The translations under genes and the position numbers were made by a program. This document shows, in pieces, positions 18,344 to 29,626 of a stretch of DNA of 64,000 bases. Each line of letters begins with the position of its first letter. Within the stretch, counting starts at the first letter, position 1. The notes under the pieces are model-generated. The model worked only from the letters and a program-made list of their open reading frames with translations. It did not search any database and was not told the origin of the DNA. Source of the DNA: Globisporangium splendens (lineage: Eukaryota; Oomycota; Peronosporomycetes; Pythiales; Pythiaceae); contig VFIW01000019.1 of assembly GCA_006386115.1 (NCBI GenBank), forward strand, positions 1-64,000, in the 5' to 3' direction.

Positions 18344-19817
18344 CGCCCTGATCCAGAAAAGATCAAGGCGATTGTCGATTGGCCGCGGCCAAGGAACGCG
18401 AAGGATCTCCGCAAGTTCATTGGTCTCGCGACGTACTTGCACAAGTACTCGCGCAATTACGCCGCGATCTCGCGACCTCTTTCCCTTCTATTGAAGAAGG
18501 ATGCGCCTTGGGACTGGACGTTCCAATGCGAAGATGCCTTCAACACAGTCAAGGAGAGCTTGACTGCGGCGCCGATCCTCGCGATCGCTGATCACGAGCG
18601 CCCCTTTCATGTCGTTTGCGATGCAAGCGATTATGCGATCGGGTGCGCTCTGATGCAAACCGATCGTGAGGGTCGCGAACGCGTCGTCTGCTTTCAGTCG
18701 CGTCAGCTGAAGCCAGCTGAGCGTAATTATCCGGTACATGACAAGGAGCTCCTTGCCATGAAATATGCACTGGCCAAGTTCTGGATCTATCTCTTAGGAG
18801 ATAGACCGTTCGCCATTTACACCGACCATGCGTCCCTACGCACGGCCGTGAACTCTCCACACCTCTCGCAGAGGATGGCGAGATGGTTGTCATTCTTCGC
18901 GGAGTACCACTTCCGCGTCGAATACAAGCCAGGCCGCTTCAACTTCATTGCAAATGCACTTCCACGTCGACCTGACTACGACCCAAAGGAGGTCATTGAA
19001 CAAGCTTCGGCGAACGTCGTACGCAGTACGACGCCCATTTCATCGCTTGTGGCTCAGATCACAAGTGCTTGCGAGCACGATGGGGATGCTCGTGCTCTCA
19101 TTTCGTTTCTCTCTGATAAGAGCAGTGAGAAACGCAAGCTGCCAAGCCATCTGCGTACTCGTGTACATCGTTATCGATTACACGAGGGTGTTCTTTTGTA
19201 CAGCACCAACGACGATGACGCTCAACGCATCGTCGTTTCTAATGAGGAGGATCTGAAGACGCAGATCCTCTTCGAGTACCATGATGCACCGTTTGCCGGT
19301 CACCTTGGCCGCGAGAAGACTTACGTCTCTCTCGCGTGCGACTTCTACTGGCCAAAGCAGTACAAGTGGGTATGCAAGTACGTTCGTGCTTGCGAGGTTT
19401 GTCAACGCTCGAAGCCTGCACCTTCATCACAGGCTCCTTTGCGCTCGCTTCCAGTACCATCCGAGTGCTGGAAGTCAGTCTCGATGGACTTTGTCTTCGA
19501 TCTTTCGCCCGACAACGGACGGAGGACAGGCGTGCTTGTGTTCGTCGACCGCTTCAGTAAGATGGTGCATCTTACTGCGGTGTCCGAGCACATCACGGCG
19601 GCGCAAACCGCACGCGTGTTTGTTGACACGGTATTCCGTCTACACGGAATGCCGTAAGAGATTGTGTCGGACCGTGATCCTCGTTTCACGGCCCGTTTCT
19701 GGACGGAAACGTTCGCCCTCTTGGGTACGAAGTTGTCCATGTCAACTTCGGGCCATCCGGAAACGGACGGCCAGACCGAACGTGTACACCGTGTAGTTGG
19801 CGGAATCATCCGCAGCC
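18344..19817 (+). pseudogene. Partial pol (RT end, RNase H, integrase) of the chimeric element
   Basis: The frame opens directly after the LTR with RPDPEKIKAIVDWP, the RT thumb region found in element B. It continues through FIGLATYLHKYSRNY, RNase H (VVCDASDYAIGCALMQ, DKELLAMKYAL, YTDHASLRT), the integrase zinc module (HLGREKTYVSLACDFYW, CEVCQRSKPAP) and the core (SMDFVFDL). A TAA at 19655-19657 interrupts the integrase in the block GMP-stop-EIVSDRDPRF, and the frame resumes to DGQTERVHR before the chimeric junction. The catalytic glutamate region and chromodomain are absent. It is related to element B pol but clearly a different family. Confidence 0.85.
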
Positions 19818-19929
19818 TCATGTGCTCAAAAGCCATCCATTCAAGTAGTGAAATATGAGGGAAATCATCAATCACCAACTGCACAGTTTGCGGTACTGCC
19901 GGACTGGATGGGGTTCCTATAGCATCCAT
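19818..19929 (-). pseudogene. Gag start fragment (A family), minus strand
   Basis: About 38 residues beginning MDAIGTPSSPAVPQTVQ, matching the element A Gag start (MDATGTPLGPAVPGTVE), then cut by the junction with plus-strand pol sequence. Its leader and primer-binding site (to 20047) join the LTR at 20048. Confidence 0.75.
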
Positions 19930-20047
19930 GTCCCAAACAAGGATGCTCGCATGTCTTGGACAGGAATGTGCGACGTGCTCAAAGCCGCGTCGTCAAACCT
20001 TTTCACTCCACGAGATCGTTGGAAGGACCGCTCGAAGTACTACCAGG

Positions 20048-20345
20048 TGTAAGAGGGCGCTCTTCCAAACAGCCCCTCAAACACGGCACACACGCTTGTG
20101 CCAGAGGAAGCGATCTCCCGACTTGGAGGGAGGAAGAAGACTTGAGGGCTTGGTGGAAAAATTGCAACTGCATTAAAATGTAGATGTGGTTCCTGTCACG
20201 CTTGTAAATGAACCTCGAATGGGGACTGTCGCACCGTAATCCCTTTGTTATTGTGTCTCCACAATGCGCGCTGAAGGTGGTGTGTGGCACACTAGATCTG
20301 GGAACAGATCCACCTTCATGTAGTGGCTGGTTTTAGCCCATTACA
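20048..20345 (-). repeat. Shortened A-type LTR (298 bp)
   Basis: The outer parts match the element A LTR, but about 350 bp are missing between the AATGAACC and TGGGGACTGT blocks. This removes both CRE palindromes, the tandem repeats and the likely promoter. The edges are TGTAAG and CCATTACA. Confidence 0.75.
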
Positions 20346-21834
20346 CAAAGCCATATTTCACCCAAACCGTGACTCTAAACGGCAGGTTGTAATTCCGCTG
20401 AAATATTTCGAAAGCCCTCTGCAAAATGAATCTTTCTCTTGAGATATAGTCACGGAGTGCCTAATCCTCCTTTTCAACTCTGACTATGTTGATTTTCGAT
20501 TGTAAGCACAATGGTCTGGGAGAGGATAATTCGATTTCCTCAATCTCTCTACTTTGTTTTTGGACTGCTATTTCTTACCAAAATAATCAACATTTTGCCT
20601 TCAGATAACCTCTTTTTTCGTTTAGACGAGGGCCATGTCAGTTTGACCAACTGCGTTTATTTTGTGAGGCAATGTACTGTACTGCGGCTTCACTCCGAGA
20701 AAAACAGATTGATTACAAAGAGAGTAGACTGTGCTTCTTTGAAACTACGCCTCCACACTCTGGAGTGGGCGAGCAACAATAGTGCCAAGTAGACACGAGT
20801 CGGCATTCTCATGCGCCTGCTCGCATTGGGGCTTCACCTCGCTGGCTAGTGTGATGGTTGCTCGAGTGCTCCAGCTCTTCGGTTTGGTACCAGTTACAAG
20901 TTGCGGTTACGGTTGCAGCTATTCGGTCCAAAACTGGTTACTCGTTCCGGTTCAACCGGAACACTGAACGTGGATTGGGTCAGCTCAAATTGCTAAGGTC
21001 GTATTCTCGGTCAGGCTTTGAAAAACTTGACCAAAAGTATGACCTCAATGTCAATATTCGGACCAATATAGCATATACATTTTACAACACCTTGAACTTG
21101 CCACCGACTGTAAAAATGCTCGGTTTTCCCTTTGCATGCAACCACACAGACACCCCCATGAACTGGCCGTCAAATTTGCGGATGAGGCAATTTCTCACTT
21201 TGTTGATAAACAGTCGCTAGAAAATGCCCGGATATTCCTTTAGCATCGAAGTGTTGACACGTTTTGTCTTTTCCGTTCAATGCGGAAGAAAGTGCGATAT
21301 GCGACTTGACAATCCAGGCAGCCAATCAACGACCTCAAAACGGCTTGATCCAGCTAATCAGCGGCCAAATCGACACACAATTTGCTTTATTTAGCAGCGG
21401 TGTATTACGGGCTTGGCAGTAAACGAAGTGTGATCTGTTGGATCACGCGTCAGTGGAGCTTCAGCTGCACTGCAATACCTCTGAATTTGGCCATGTCTGC
21501 CTTTGAAAACGCATTAGCATCTAACCGATACCGTGGATCAAATGCAGATAGAGCCAACAATGATTGTGGAAGATTGATACCCTGCTATAGGAGATAGGAC
21601 GCGACCTTTCTCCACTTGACGTCGTTCATTTGTGCATGCCAGACATGTGGGTACTAACCAGTACAGAACACGAACACAGAGTGATGTCACCATACGAGCA
21701 ACACGAAAACAACGTTTGCGTTTTCCCCAGCTGGTCGAAAGCGAATATCCCACTCAAAATGAATCACGTTGAAGTTCCGCCCATCATGAAAAGCTTGAAG
21801 CAAAAGGTCACCGTCATCCTCGCACGAGTCGCCT
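20346..21834. other. Gene-free interval, nothing recognised
   Basis: Only short frames without family features or splice partners. AT-richer than the flanking genes. No tRNA or repeat recognised by eye. Confidence 0.5.
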
Positions 21835-21849
21835 CATTCCGCAATTTGC
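21835..21849 (+). promoter_or_regulatory. Oomycete core promoter (Inr + FPR) of aldehyde dehydrogenase gene
   Basis: TCATTCCGCAATTTG fits the oomycete consensus of a TCATTYY initiator followed by the CAWTTT-type flanking promoter region. It lies about 74 bp before the ATG, so transcription should start near here. Confidence 0.65.
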
Positions 21850-21908
21850 CAGCTCCCCGGCAAGTCGAACCCAAGCAGCAGCAGCCAACTCCCTCCTCCT
21901 GAAGCGAC

Positions 21909-23480
21909 ATGCAGCGCCACATCCTTCGTCAATTGCCACGCGCCGCCAACGCACACACGGTGCGCACGATCGCCAAGGCGACGGCGACCAATGCCATGTG
22001 GTCGCGCCAGTTCGCGTCGCATGTGCCAGTCAAGCAGACCAACCTGCTGATCAACGGCAAGTTTGTGCCTTCGGTGAGCGGCTCGACGTTTGACACGTTC
22101 AACCCTGCGACGGAAGAGAAGATCGCGACGGTCGCGGAAGCCACACCTGACGATATCGACGAAGCTGTCAAGGCTGCCCGCGCCGCGTTTGAAGGACCGT
22201 GGAGAACCATGGCTGCCGCGGAGCGTGGACGCTTGATGGGCAAGCTCGCGGACCTCGTGGAGAAGAACAGCGATGAGCTCGCTGCTCTGGAAGCGTTGGA
22301 CAACGGCAAGCCTTTAATCATCGCCAAGCACGTCGACATTAACGTGGCGGCCGAGACCCTGCGCTACTACGCGGGTTGGCCAGACAAGATCCACGGCCAA
22401 ACGATTCCGATCTCAGGTCCATTCTTTTGCTACACCAAATCGGAACCAGTTGGTGTGTGCGCTCAGATCATCCCTTGGAACTTTCCAATGATCATGGCTG
22501 CGACGAAGCTCGGTCCAGCACTTGCTTCGGGTTGCACGGTTGTGTTGAAGCCAGCTGAGCAGACTCCATTGACCGCTCTCCGTCTCGGAGAATTGATCGT
22601 CGAGGCTGGATTCCCACCAGGTGTCGTCAACATCGTGCCTGGCCAAGGTCCAACCGCTGGCAAGCACCTTGCGCAGCACCCCGACGTCGACAAGGTCGCG
22701 TTCACGGGCTCCACTGAAGTGGGTTACCAGATCATGCGTTCGTCGCACGTGAACAACTTGAAGCGTGTGACGCTCGAACTCGGCGGCAAGTCGGCCAACA
22801 TTATTTGCGATGACGCTGACATCGATCAAGCGGTTGCTCAATCCCAGCTTGGTCTGTTCTTCAACATGGGTCAGGCGTGTATGGCCGGTAGCCGTGTGTA
22901 TGTGCAAGAAGGCATCTACGACGAGTTCGTGCGTCGTTCCGTGGAAGCTGCAAAGGCACGCGTTGTCGGTGACCCGTTCTCGGTCAAGACCGACCAGGGT
23001 CCACAAATCGACCGCACCCAATTCGAAAAGATCCTCAACTACATCTCAATCGGTAAGAAGGAAGGTGCCAAGATCTTGACGGGCGGCAAGCGTGTGGGTG
23101 GCAAGGGATACTTCATTGAGCCAACCGTGTTCGCCGATGTCGAGGACGACATGACCATTGCGCGCGAAGAGATCTTCGGTCCTGTCATGACGATTCTCAA
23201 GTTCAAGACCATTGATGAAGTGATCAAGCGTGCGAACGACTCGAGTTACGGTCTCGCCGGCGGTATCGTGACCAAGAGCGTCGATAATGCGATCAAGATC
23301 TCGAACGGTATTCGTACGGGTCTGATTTTTGTCAACTGCTACCATGCAATGGGTCCAAACACGCCTTATGGCGGCTTCAAGGACTCTGGCATCGGTCGCG
23401 AAAACGGCGAACATGGTCTCCACGGCTACTTGGAGAACAAGACCGTGATCATCAAGCGCCAAGAAGATGCGATGCCTTAA
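21909..23480 (+). CDS. ALDH2: Mitochondrial NAD-dependent aldehyde dehydrogenase
   Basis: 523 residues, single exon. The enzyme oxidises aldehydes such as acetaldehyde to carboxylic acids with NAD+. The first 35 or so residues are basic, alanine-rich and lack acidic residues ([20 protein letters not shown]), a matrix-targeting presequence. The ALDH1/2-class core follows with PWNFP (Asn191), the Rossmann glycine motif FTGSTEVG (265-272), the general base Glu290 in LELGGKS and the nucleophile Cys324 in GQACMAGSR. The C-terminal [17 protein letters not shown] motif is complete. Length matches the family (about 500 plus presequence). Where mammalian ALDH2 has CCC at the active site this one has ACM with the central cysteine kept. 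It is preceded by a clear core promoter. Substrate is inferred from class only. Confidence 0.93.
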   Translation: MQRHILRQLPRAANAHTVRTIAKATATNAMWSRQFASHVPVKQTNLLINGKFVPSVSGSTFDTFNPATEEKIATVAEATPDDIDEAVKAARAAFEGPWRTMAAAERGRLMGKLADLVEKNSDELAALEALDNGKPLIIAKHVDINVAAETLRYYAGWPDKIHGQTIPISGPFFCYTKSEPVGVCAQIIPWNFPMIMAATKLGPALASGCTVVLKPAEQTPLTALRLGELIVEAGFPPGVVNIVPGQGPTAGKHLAQHPDVDKVAFTGSTEVGYQIMRSSHVNNLKRVTLELGGKSANIICDDADIDQAVAQSQLGLFFNMGQACMAGSRVYVQEGIYDEFVRRSVEAAKARVVGDPFSVKTDQGPQIDRTQFEKILNYISIGKKEGAKILTGGKRVGGKGYFIEPTVFADVEDDMTIAREEIFGPVMTILKFKTIDEVIKRANDSSYGLAGGIVTKSVDNAIKISNGIRTGLIFVNCYHAMGPNTPYGGFKDSGIGRENGEHGLHGYLENKTVIIKRQEDAMP

Positions 23481-23765
23481 ATGTGTCAGGTGTGAGGAGA
23501 TGCCTCGATTTGATGTAGTATTACTAGCGTGTCAGTGAGAAAGAAAACGCAAGCGAGGATTTGTTTACCACGAAAGTCTGTTGGTGCCGACTGCTTTCTT
23601 GTGCGATGAGCTAGTGAAGCTTTCCAACAAGTGAGACGAGTGCAATGGAAGTTACGAAGTCAGAATGAGCGCTAATCTAGAGAGCTGTAGAAATGCAATC
23701 GAAAAACATGACTGAAATGACCAAGCCATGCAAAAGCGTAGTGGATGCAGAGGACCGGTGAACGA

Positions 23766-26700
23766 CTACCCATCCACACCACGGATCGGAGGGAATACTT
23801 CGCTTGCCTTGGCCAACGCCATTCTTTCTTCCATTACCTTCACAGCTTTCCGCAACTCTTCGATTTCATGGCGCTGCTGGTCGATCAGTGCGTCGGGGTC
23901 CTTCTCAAACATGGCTTTGTGTGCCATCGCGGCACTATCCTTCGCCTCTCGAACCCCGATTGCTGCGCGTTCCATCTGCAGCACACCTTTTGCTGCATTC
24001 AACGCGCTTCGAAGTTCGTTAATCTCACGGATCAATGTCATATTCTCCGCCGTGGCTTGCATGTTCTCAGCTTGATGCTGTGCGGCATCGCGAGCATATT
24101 TCTTCTTTAGCACGTGAACAGATTTCTCGAGATACTCCTTTTGACGCGTGTATTCGTGCTGGATCTCCGCTTCGATGTCGTTTGTTGGGATATCATTAGT
24201 GACATATTTCTTGTACAGACCTGCAACTTGCAAAGTCAGCTCCTTCGGGTTTTGGATATGCTGCACACATTCATACAAATCACAACGAAAGCGCCGAATC
24301 CAGGTCTGCTGATCGCCGAGCACTTTGCGGTACTTCGCGATTTCGTCCTGCATCCCGTTGATTCGCTTGCGCTGCTCGCCAATCATGAGATCCAGTTGCG
24401 CGTTGCTCTTGTGGAACAACTCCAACTCGCGGTCCATTTCCTTGATTTGCTCTTTCATATCGGCGATTTCATTTTCACGCGGCTCAATTTGTCGCTTGAG
24501 CTCCTTGATTTTGTAATCGAGCACAAACTTGAACTTTTCCAACTCTTGATTTTTCTTCTTCAGGTCATAAATGCGCTTTTCTTTTTCACCGATCGTTTCG
24601 TCCCGTGCTCGAATCTCTCGCTTCAGCGCTTGGATTTCCTTCTCAAGATTCTTAATTTCTTCGATCAGATTTTTTTCCTTTTCGAGAAGAAGCTTGATCT
24701 GGTCCCGTTGGTCTTCGATGTCCTTCTGCAGTGCTGAGAATTCCTTCTTCATGATCCCATTCTCGCCTTTAAAGCGCAGCGTAGCCTCCCGCTCCGCCTG
24801 CAGTTTTCCTCATATTTCCGTTTGGTGTTCTCAACCTCCTCGTCAACATCAGCTTCAACCTGAGAGATCGTTTCGGTATATTCGCGGCCCAGTTCTTCTT
24901 TTTCTTCTTCCATTTGGACTCTTAGCTGCTTGTCTTCATTCAGGCGTTGCTCGAAATCCTCGGTCACGTCCGTGACGTACTTCTCGTGCGTGTCGACGAG
25001 CCGAGCTTGCTCGTTTTTCCAATGCAGGCTTTGAGCCTCGCGCTGCTGTAGCCCCTCTTGATATTTCTCGACCTCCTTCATAATGCGATGCTGGTACTCG
25101 GCTTCGATTTCTTGCATGTGCTGCAAATGCTTTTCCTCCATTTGTTTGATTTTCTCTTCGTACTTCATTTCGATGTCATTTTTGTCTTCACGCAGGAGTT
25201 CGTACTTGTTCTTTTCCAGCTCGATCTCGTGCGTGAATTTCTCTGTCAAATCTTTCAAATTTTCATTGTACGTCATATCCTTCAGACACAACTGGTATTC
25301 GTTGTGCAGCATGAGCTCGTCCACTTTGTTCTTCAGTTCGACCATCAGCGTATTCTTCTCTTCCAAGTCGCTCTTCGTAACCAGGATTTCTTCCGAGAAA
25401 TTTGCTAAATGGTGAAATTCGCTTGTACCGCCGATTGTTCCGCCGCGGGCATCTTTCACGCGTGGTCGCCCTTCTTTATGCGCGATTCTCAAAGATCCCA
25501 TTGGTACACAGCACCACCCATTCCCGCCGATATTAAACCCGAATCGCCGGAATTCCAATACAAACACCGCACTTTACCGTTATGACCACGTAAGCTGGCC
25601 ACAAGCTCACATGAGAACAACGAAAACACTTGAATCGTGCTGCCATCCACGGCTGCAAACAAATGACCGCCCGTGCTGGATTGGCATTCGCGACAAGCTT
25701 TCACTGCAAACTCCTTGAATGGCCGAATATCGTCCATGAGGATGTTCATGAGACGCAATTTGTCTGCAAATCCCACAAGAAGGTAGAGTCCAGAAGGGTG
25801 GCACGAAACACTATGCGCTTCTTCAGCGAATTGCTTGGCGACTTCACAGCAGCGATCGAGGTAGTTCCACACACGCACTGTCTTGTCTAATCCACAAGTA
25901 ACGAGAATGGGCTTCCGAACACACACACCCATACCAGTGATGTGCATGAGTCCATTGTCGCTTGGTCGATGGAACGACGAAAGCACATACTCGACATCTC
26001 CGCTTTCCATGACGGCATGCTTCATTTCTTCGCTGCTGGACGAATTGCTGAGGAAGCACCATTGTTTGAAGCTGAAAGCAGCGCCGAGTTGGCACTTGAT
26101 GACGATACAACTCCACTTGTGTGATGCTGGTACGGAAAAGTGATTAACTGGCCACTTGAGAGGGAGGCAACTACCGAGTCTTCATTCGGACTCACGCACA
26201 CCGTGTTGACTTGACCTGGAAACGAGTCCACCTTGACCTTTCGCTGCAGCACGAGAAGCTCCGACGCATTTCTACCGGCTGTAGACGCAGTCTCGTTGGC
26301 CACCGCGTACATGTACACCATGGCGTCTTCAAGACCACACACCACACCTTTCGACGTGGACAAAATCGAATGCACACCTTTTCCATCCCCGGGAGAAGCA
26401 GCGAGTCTTGTGACGAATTCACCGCTGTGGAATAGCAACAAATCACTTGCGGCGGTTCCTGCAACCATATAATCTTCACGCTGCTTGATCCACGCATGGC
26501 ACAAAGATGTGGGAATCCATGCGAGGACTCGGCATTTGTCGAAACGCTTCTCGAGACACGGAAGCAGCCGAATTAGTTGCAGCCTTCGACGCAAACGAAG
26601 CCCTGGATCCACATCGCTAATGACAGGGTGAACCAACGGACTGCTGCGGTGATTCCCAGAAGCCCCGTTTTTGTTGAGATCATTATTGTTGGACGACGTC

Positions 26701-27404
26701 ACACCCATTTCCATTAGCTCCACTGCGTTCGCGCAAGAATGGAGTTCACAGTGGGCATTCCGATCGCCAAGGCATTACTGGCACTGCCGAAATGATTACT
26801 GCACCGGCGCCCCGCCCGCTACCCCCCCGACATGGGCATAGCCTCGTGTTGGTGATGCTCGGACGTGATCGACTCTTATACTCTCAACCCTTTGCCTTTG
26901 GACCATTCCATCACGTTCAAGATCCCATCGGGTACACCACCCTGTGTGAGCAAAAGCTGGTTTCGCGCGTGAATTCCGTCTCCCACGTACGATTTCCCTT
27001 GGGTCTCGACGCTGCTCAGCACTTTGCGTTTCTTGAGCGTCTTGAGGTCGTAGATGCTCACAAGCCCGCGGTCGCTTTTCTCGGCCACAGCAATGAATCG
27101 GCGGTTAGAAGCGATCGTAATCGAAGTGATGCCCTCGGTGTTCTCCGTGCCTGTGATGAACTTCTGACGCTTCTCATCGAGCGAGTAGATCACGAGGTTG
27201 TGGCCCGCCGGGTACGCGATCGCCTGGTCGTCCACGTACACGGCATTGTTCGCAACATCCGCCTTGAGTCCAAAGATATGCCTGTATAGGCATAATGTCA
27301 AACAAAGAGAGAGGGTTAGAAGAGAGCTTGCTGCACGGTGCAGAATGAGAAACACAAATCGAACAATGCAATTCTTACCGGTGGATTAAGTTGACCGTCG
27401 CCAT
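23766..27404 (-). pseudogene. CFAP57: Damaged CFAP57/WDR65 (axonemal WD-repeat coiled-coil protein)
   Basis: CFAP57 helps assemble axonemal dyneins in cilia and flagella. Here the N-terminus starts at ATG 27402-27404 (exon 27379-27404, 97-nt intron, then HIFGLKADVANNAVYV). WD-repeat parts follow (ASNRRFIAVAEKSDRGLVSIY; CRVLAWIP; PILVTCGLDKTVRVWNY; GFADKLRLMNILMDDIR). The coiled coil is highly conserved (KRIYDLKKKNQELEKFKFVL; DYKIKELKRQIEPRENEI). Damage: no clean splice path between about 26880 and 26720; a frame change at 26022-26025; direct fusion of GGAVYQWDL to the HKEGRPRVKD region near 25490 with a frame change, dropping roughly 140 residues of the second propeller; and a one-base loss in a T run at 24804-24807 that splits the coiled coil. 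Some breaks could be missed introns or sequencing errors; all four together favour decay. Confidence 0.72.
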
Positions 27405-29626
27405 CTCGACCAACTAGCCACCACCGCAGCACAGGGGCAGCAACACTACGAAACCGATACGTGCTTCTGCCAAGCGAGAGCTGCGCACGTGTGTGGAGGT
27501 CTCCAATTGCCACGCACTCGCTTACACGTCTGCGTGCAGGTGAATGTTTCTACGGACCGTCAAGCAGTTTCATGCGGGGTTATCGTGGCTCTTCACGCAT
27601 TCACACAAACACAGTTAGAAATAAACGGAACGGTCTCCGCATCCACGCACAGCCGCCTGCTTCATCGGTTGATTCCTCCCATTCTCCACCCACACACCCG
27701 CATGCACGCACCGCCATGAAGCATCGACGCCTGCTAGCGAAGCAGGCGCACTAGCTCGCATTCTCGTGCGCACACTCGGACTTCAACTTGCTGGTTTGCT
27801 TTCGTATTTTCAACCAATCAGAGTGCTAGAAACGATGTTTTCCAGAAAGGAGTGATGGTCGCTTCGCTGTGGCAAGCACAAGAAATGGATAGGCCAGAGA
27901 GAGACTGGCTATCGGCAACGCTGAGAAAAGCCCCCATGCGCGTAGATGGCTGCTGTGGACGCTTACAACCACGGAAAGCGTGTTGTTGTTGCAGCTTGAA
28001 TGCCAATTATCTTGCTGAGCAGGTTGCTGTCGACCTGTTGCAGCCAGCGTCCACTTAATCCTCGTTTTCCTTGAGGTGGGCATTTGGATTATGACTGCAA
28101 GCCCTGGTTTTTACCCTGCTGCTGAAAACTGCGATTCTTTGGATCCGGATCGGACAGACCAACTGACTGATTTGATCCAGGGATGCTGCTTTCGTGATTA
28201 CCCTCCGAGTTTCGAGTTTCCCTTGCAAGCATATCTATTATACGAGATTAAACTCTCACAGGCATTTATAACGTGTGTGGGATGTTGGTTTAAAGAGGGT
28301 GGAGTCCTGCAAGGTAGTCAGACATCTGCACACGGTGCTGAATTCTTCACACACACTCCAGCTATAGTGTCGGCAGCACTCGCAATTGGGGATGTACTAA
28401 ACTGGCTGAAAAGCTTCCTCAGAGACTGAAGTCTTCACAAATACCCCATCTCGGATGGCGTCCACTCATTCTCGATTTTCGTGCTGTTTGTCCTGTTGCT
28501 TAGTCGTGAAGGAATGTCCGTTGGGTGCAACAGCGTGCGCCATGTTGCTGCTGCATAGCAGAAAAGGCATTTCGCCTTTCTCAATGCTGGCAACCTCGAA
28601 AGTTGTAGCTAATTTGCACAGAGGAGTTCCTACAGATTCACATACGGTAGCATTTGCTACTTGTTTGTTGCTTCAAGGTTTGCAGTTGCAACCAAGCATG
28701 CACGTGGTCTGCAAGGTTGATGCCAGCCGCGCTTGCTTGATGCTTGAATTGCATCAAGCATAACGGGACGTGTAGAGGACTTGCTTGATCTCACTGACTT
28801 CGAACGTGTGGGTTACTTGCAAAATGCTTCATTTAGAATTGCACTTGTTTGCTGTTTCAAGGTTTGTCAATTGCAAGCAAGCATAGTCAATGATGCCTGT
28901 GCGTAGAGGATTGGCAACGTGCTTGATGCATTTTGCTGCTGGTCCGCCCTGTTTCTGGGCTGACGTGTGCAATAGCGCGAAGCTCTCGAAGTGCAACTTC
29001 ACGACCCTACCCCATCATGCAACTACTGAGGTTCTATTGGCACACTGCTCGCTCCATCCAGGCTACATGTTGATATCCCATTATGCAATCACGCAGTCTC
29101 CAAGCCCAACTCTGGCCGAATTCTAGCACGCATTCTTTCTGTTTTTCAGCAAGAGACGCGCATCCCGCAGTTCCGCGCTGCCAGCTGTCGTCACATTGTG
29201 GAATGACACGGCAGACAGTCTATCCCCTGCTTTGCGTTTGGCTGTGTCCTAACCAAAAGTGGATCTTCCTCAGTGCTTCCATTCAATATCACACGGAAAC
29301 TGACGATGTCTACTCGAGCTCTTTGCACAGGTTATTGTATAACGCAGGAATCAAAACACGCAGGATTGACTGTGCATGGACCTTCACCACCTTCGTCCGT
29401 CGTGCTCCGACTCTTTTGCGGCTGGGTGGGTGGCGGTCCCCCCCTACACGCCTGCCTTGTTGTATCCCAGTCAAGCAGGCAGGCGGCAGCTTGTCACTCG
29501 CCGTTTGTATTGAGACCCACCCACTACTCTCTTGCGCATCGCGACAACAAGAGAGTCTTACAGCAAGCAATCGACAAGTGACAACACTCGTGTGTGTATA
29601 TTCAAAGCAGGTCTCCTACAAGCAAC
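27405..29626. other. Gene-free interval, little recognised
   Basis: Only short unsupported frames. One imperfect direct repeat is visible (copies at 28659-28700 and 28843-28886, core TTTCAAGGTTTG followed by CAAGCAT-like sequence). The rest looks like ordinary intergenic DNA. Confidence 0.45.
28659..28886 (+). repeat. Imperfect direct repeat pair, about 42 bp
   Basis: Two copies (28659-28700 and 28843-28886) share CTTGTTTG, TTCAAGGTTTG and a CAAGCATG-like end. Origin unknown; it may be a local duplication. Confidence 0.4.

Larger units (their letters stand above)
17671..20345. mobile_element. Chimeric retroelement with inverted A-type LTRs
   Basis: Left LTR 17671-18342 is in plus orientation and right LTR 20048-20345 in minus orientation. 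Between them are a plus-strand pol fragment (18344-19817) joined directly to the left LTR inside RT, then a minus-strand gag start (19818-19929) with its leader and primer-binding site. Gag, protease and half of RT are missing from the plus-strand part, and nearly all gag-pol from the minus-strand part. Short shared sequence (CATGYGCTCAA) marks the inner junction. No matching target-site duplication is seen (GTATT left, CAAAG right). Confidence 0.8.

Noticed and set aside
20511..20792. 93-codon frame after the retroelement nest
   Set aside because: Short, low-complexity start and no recognisable features.
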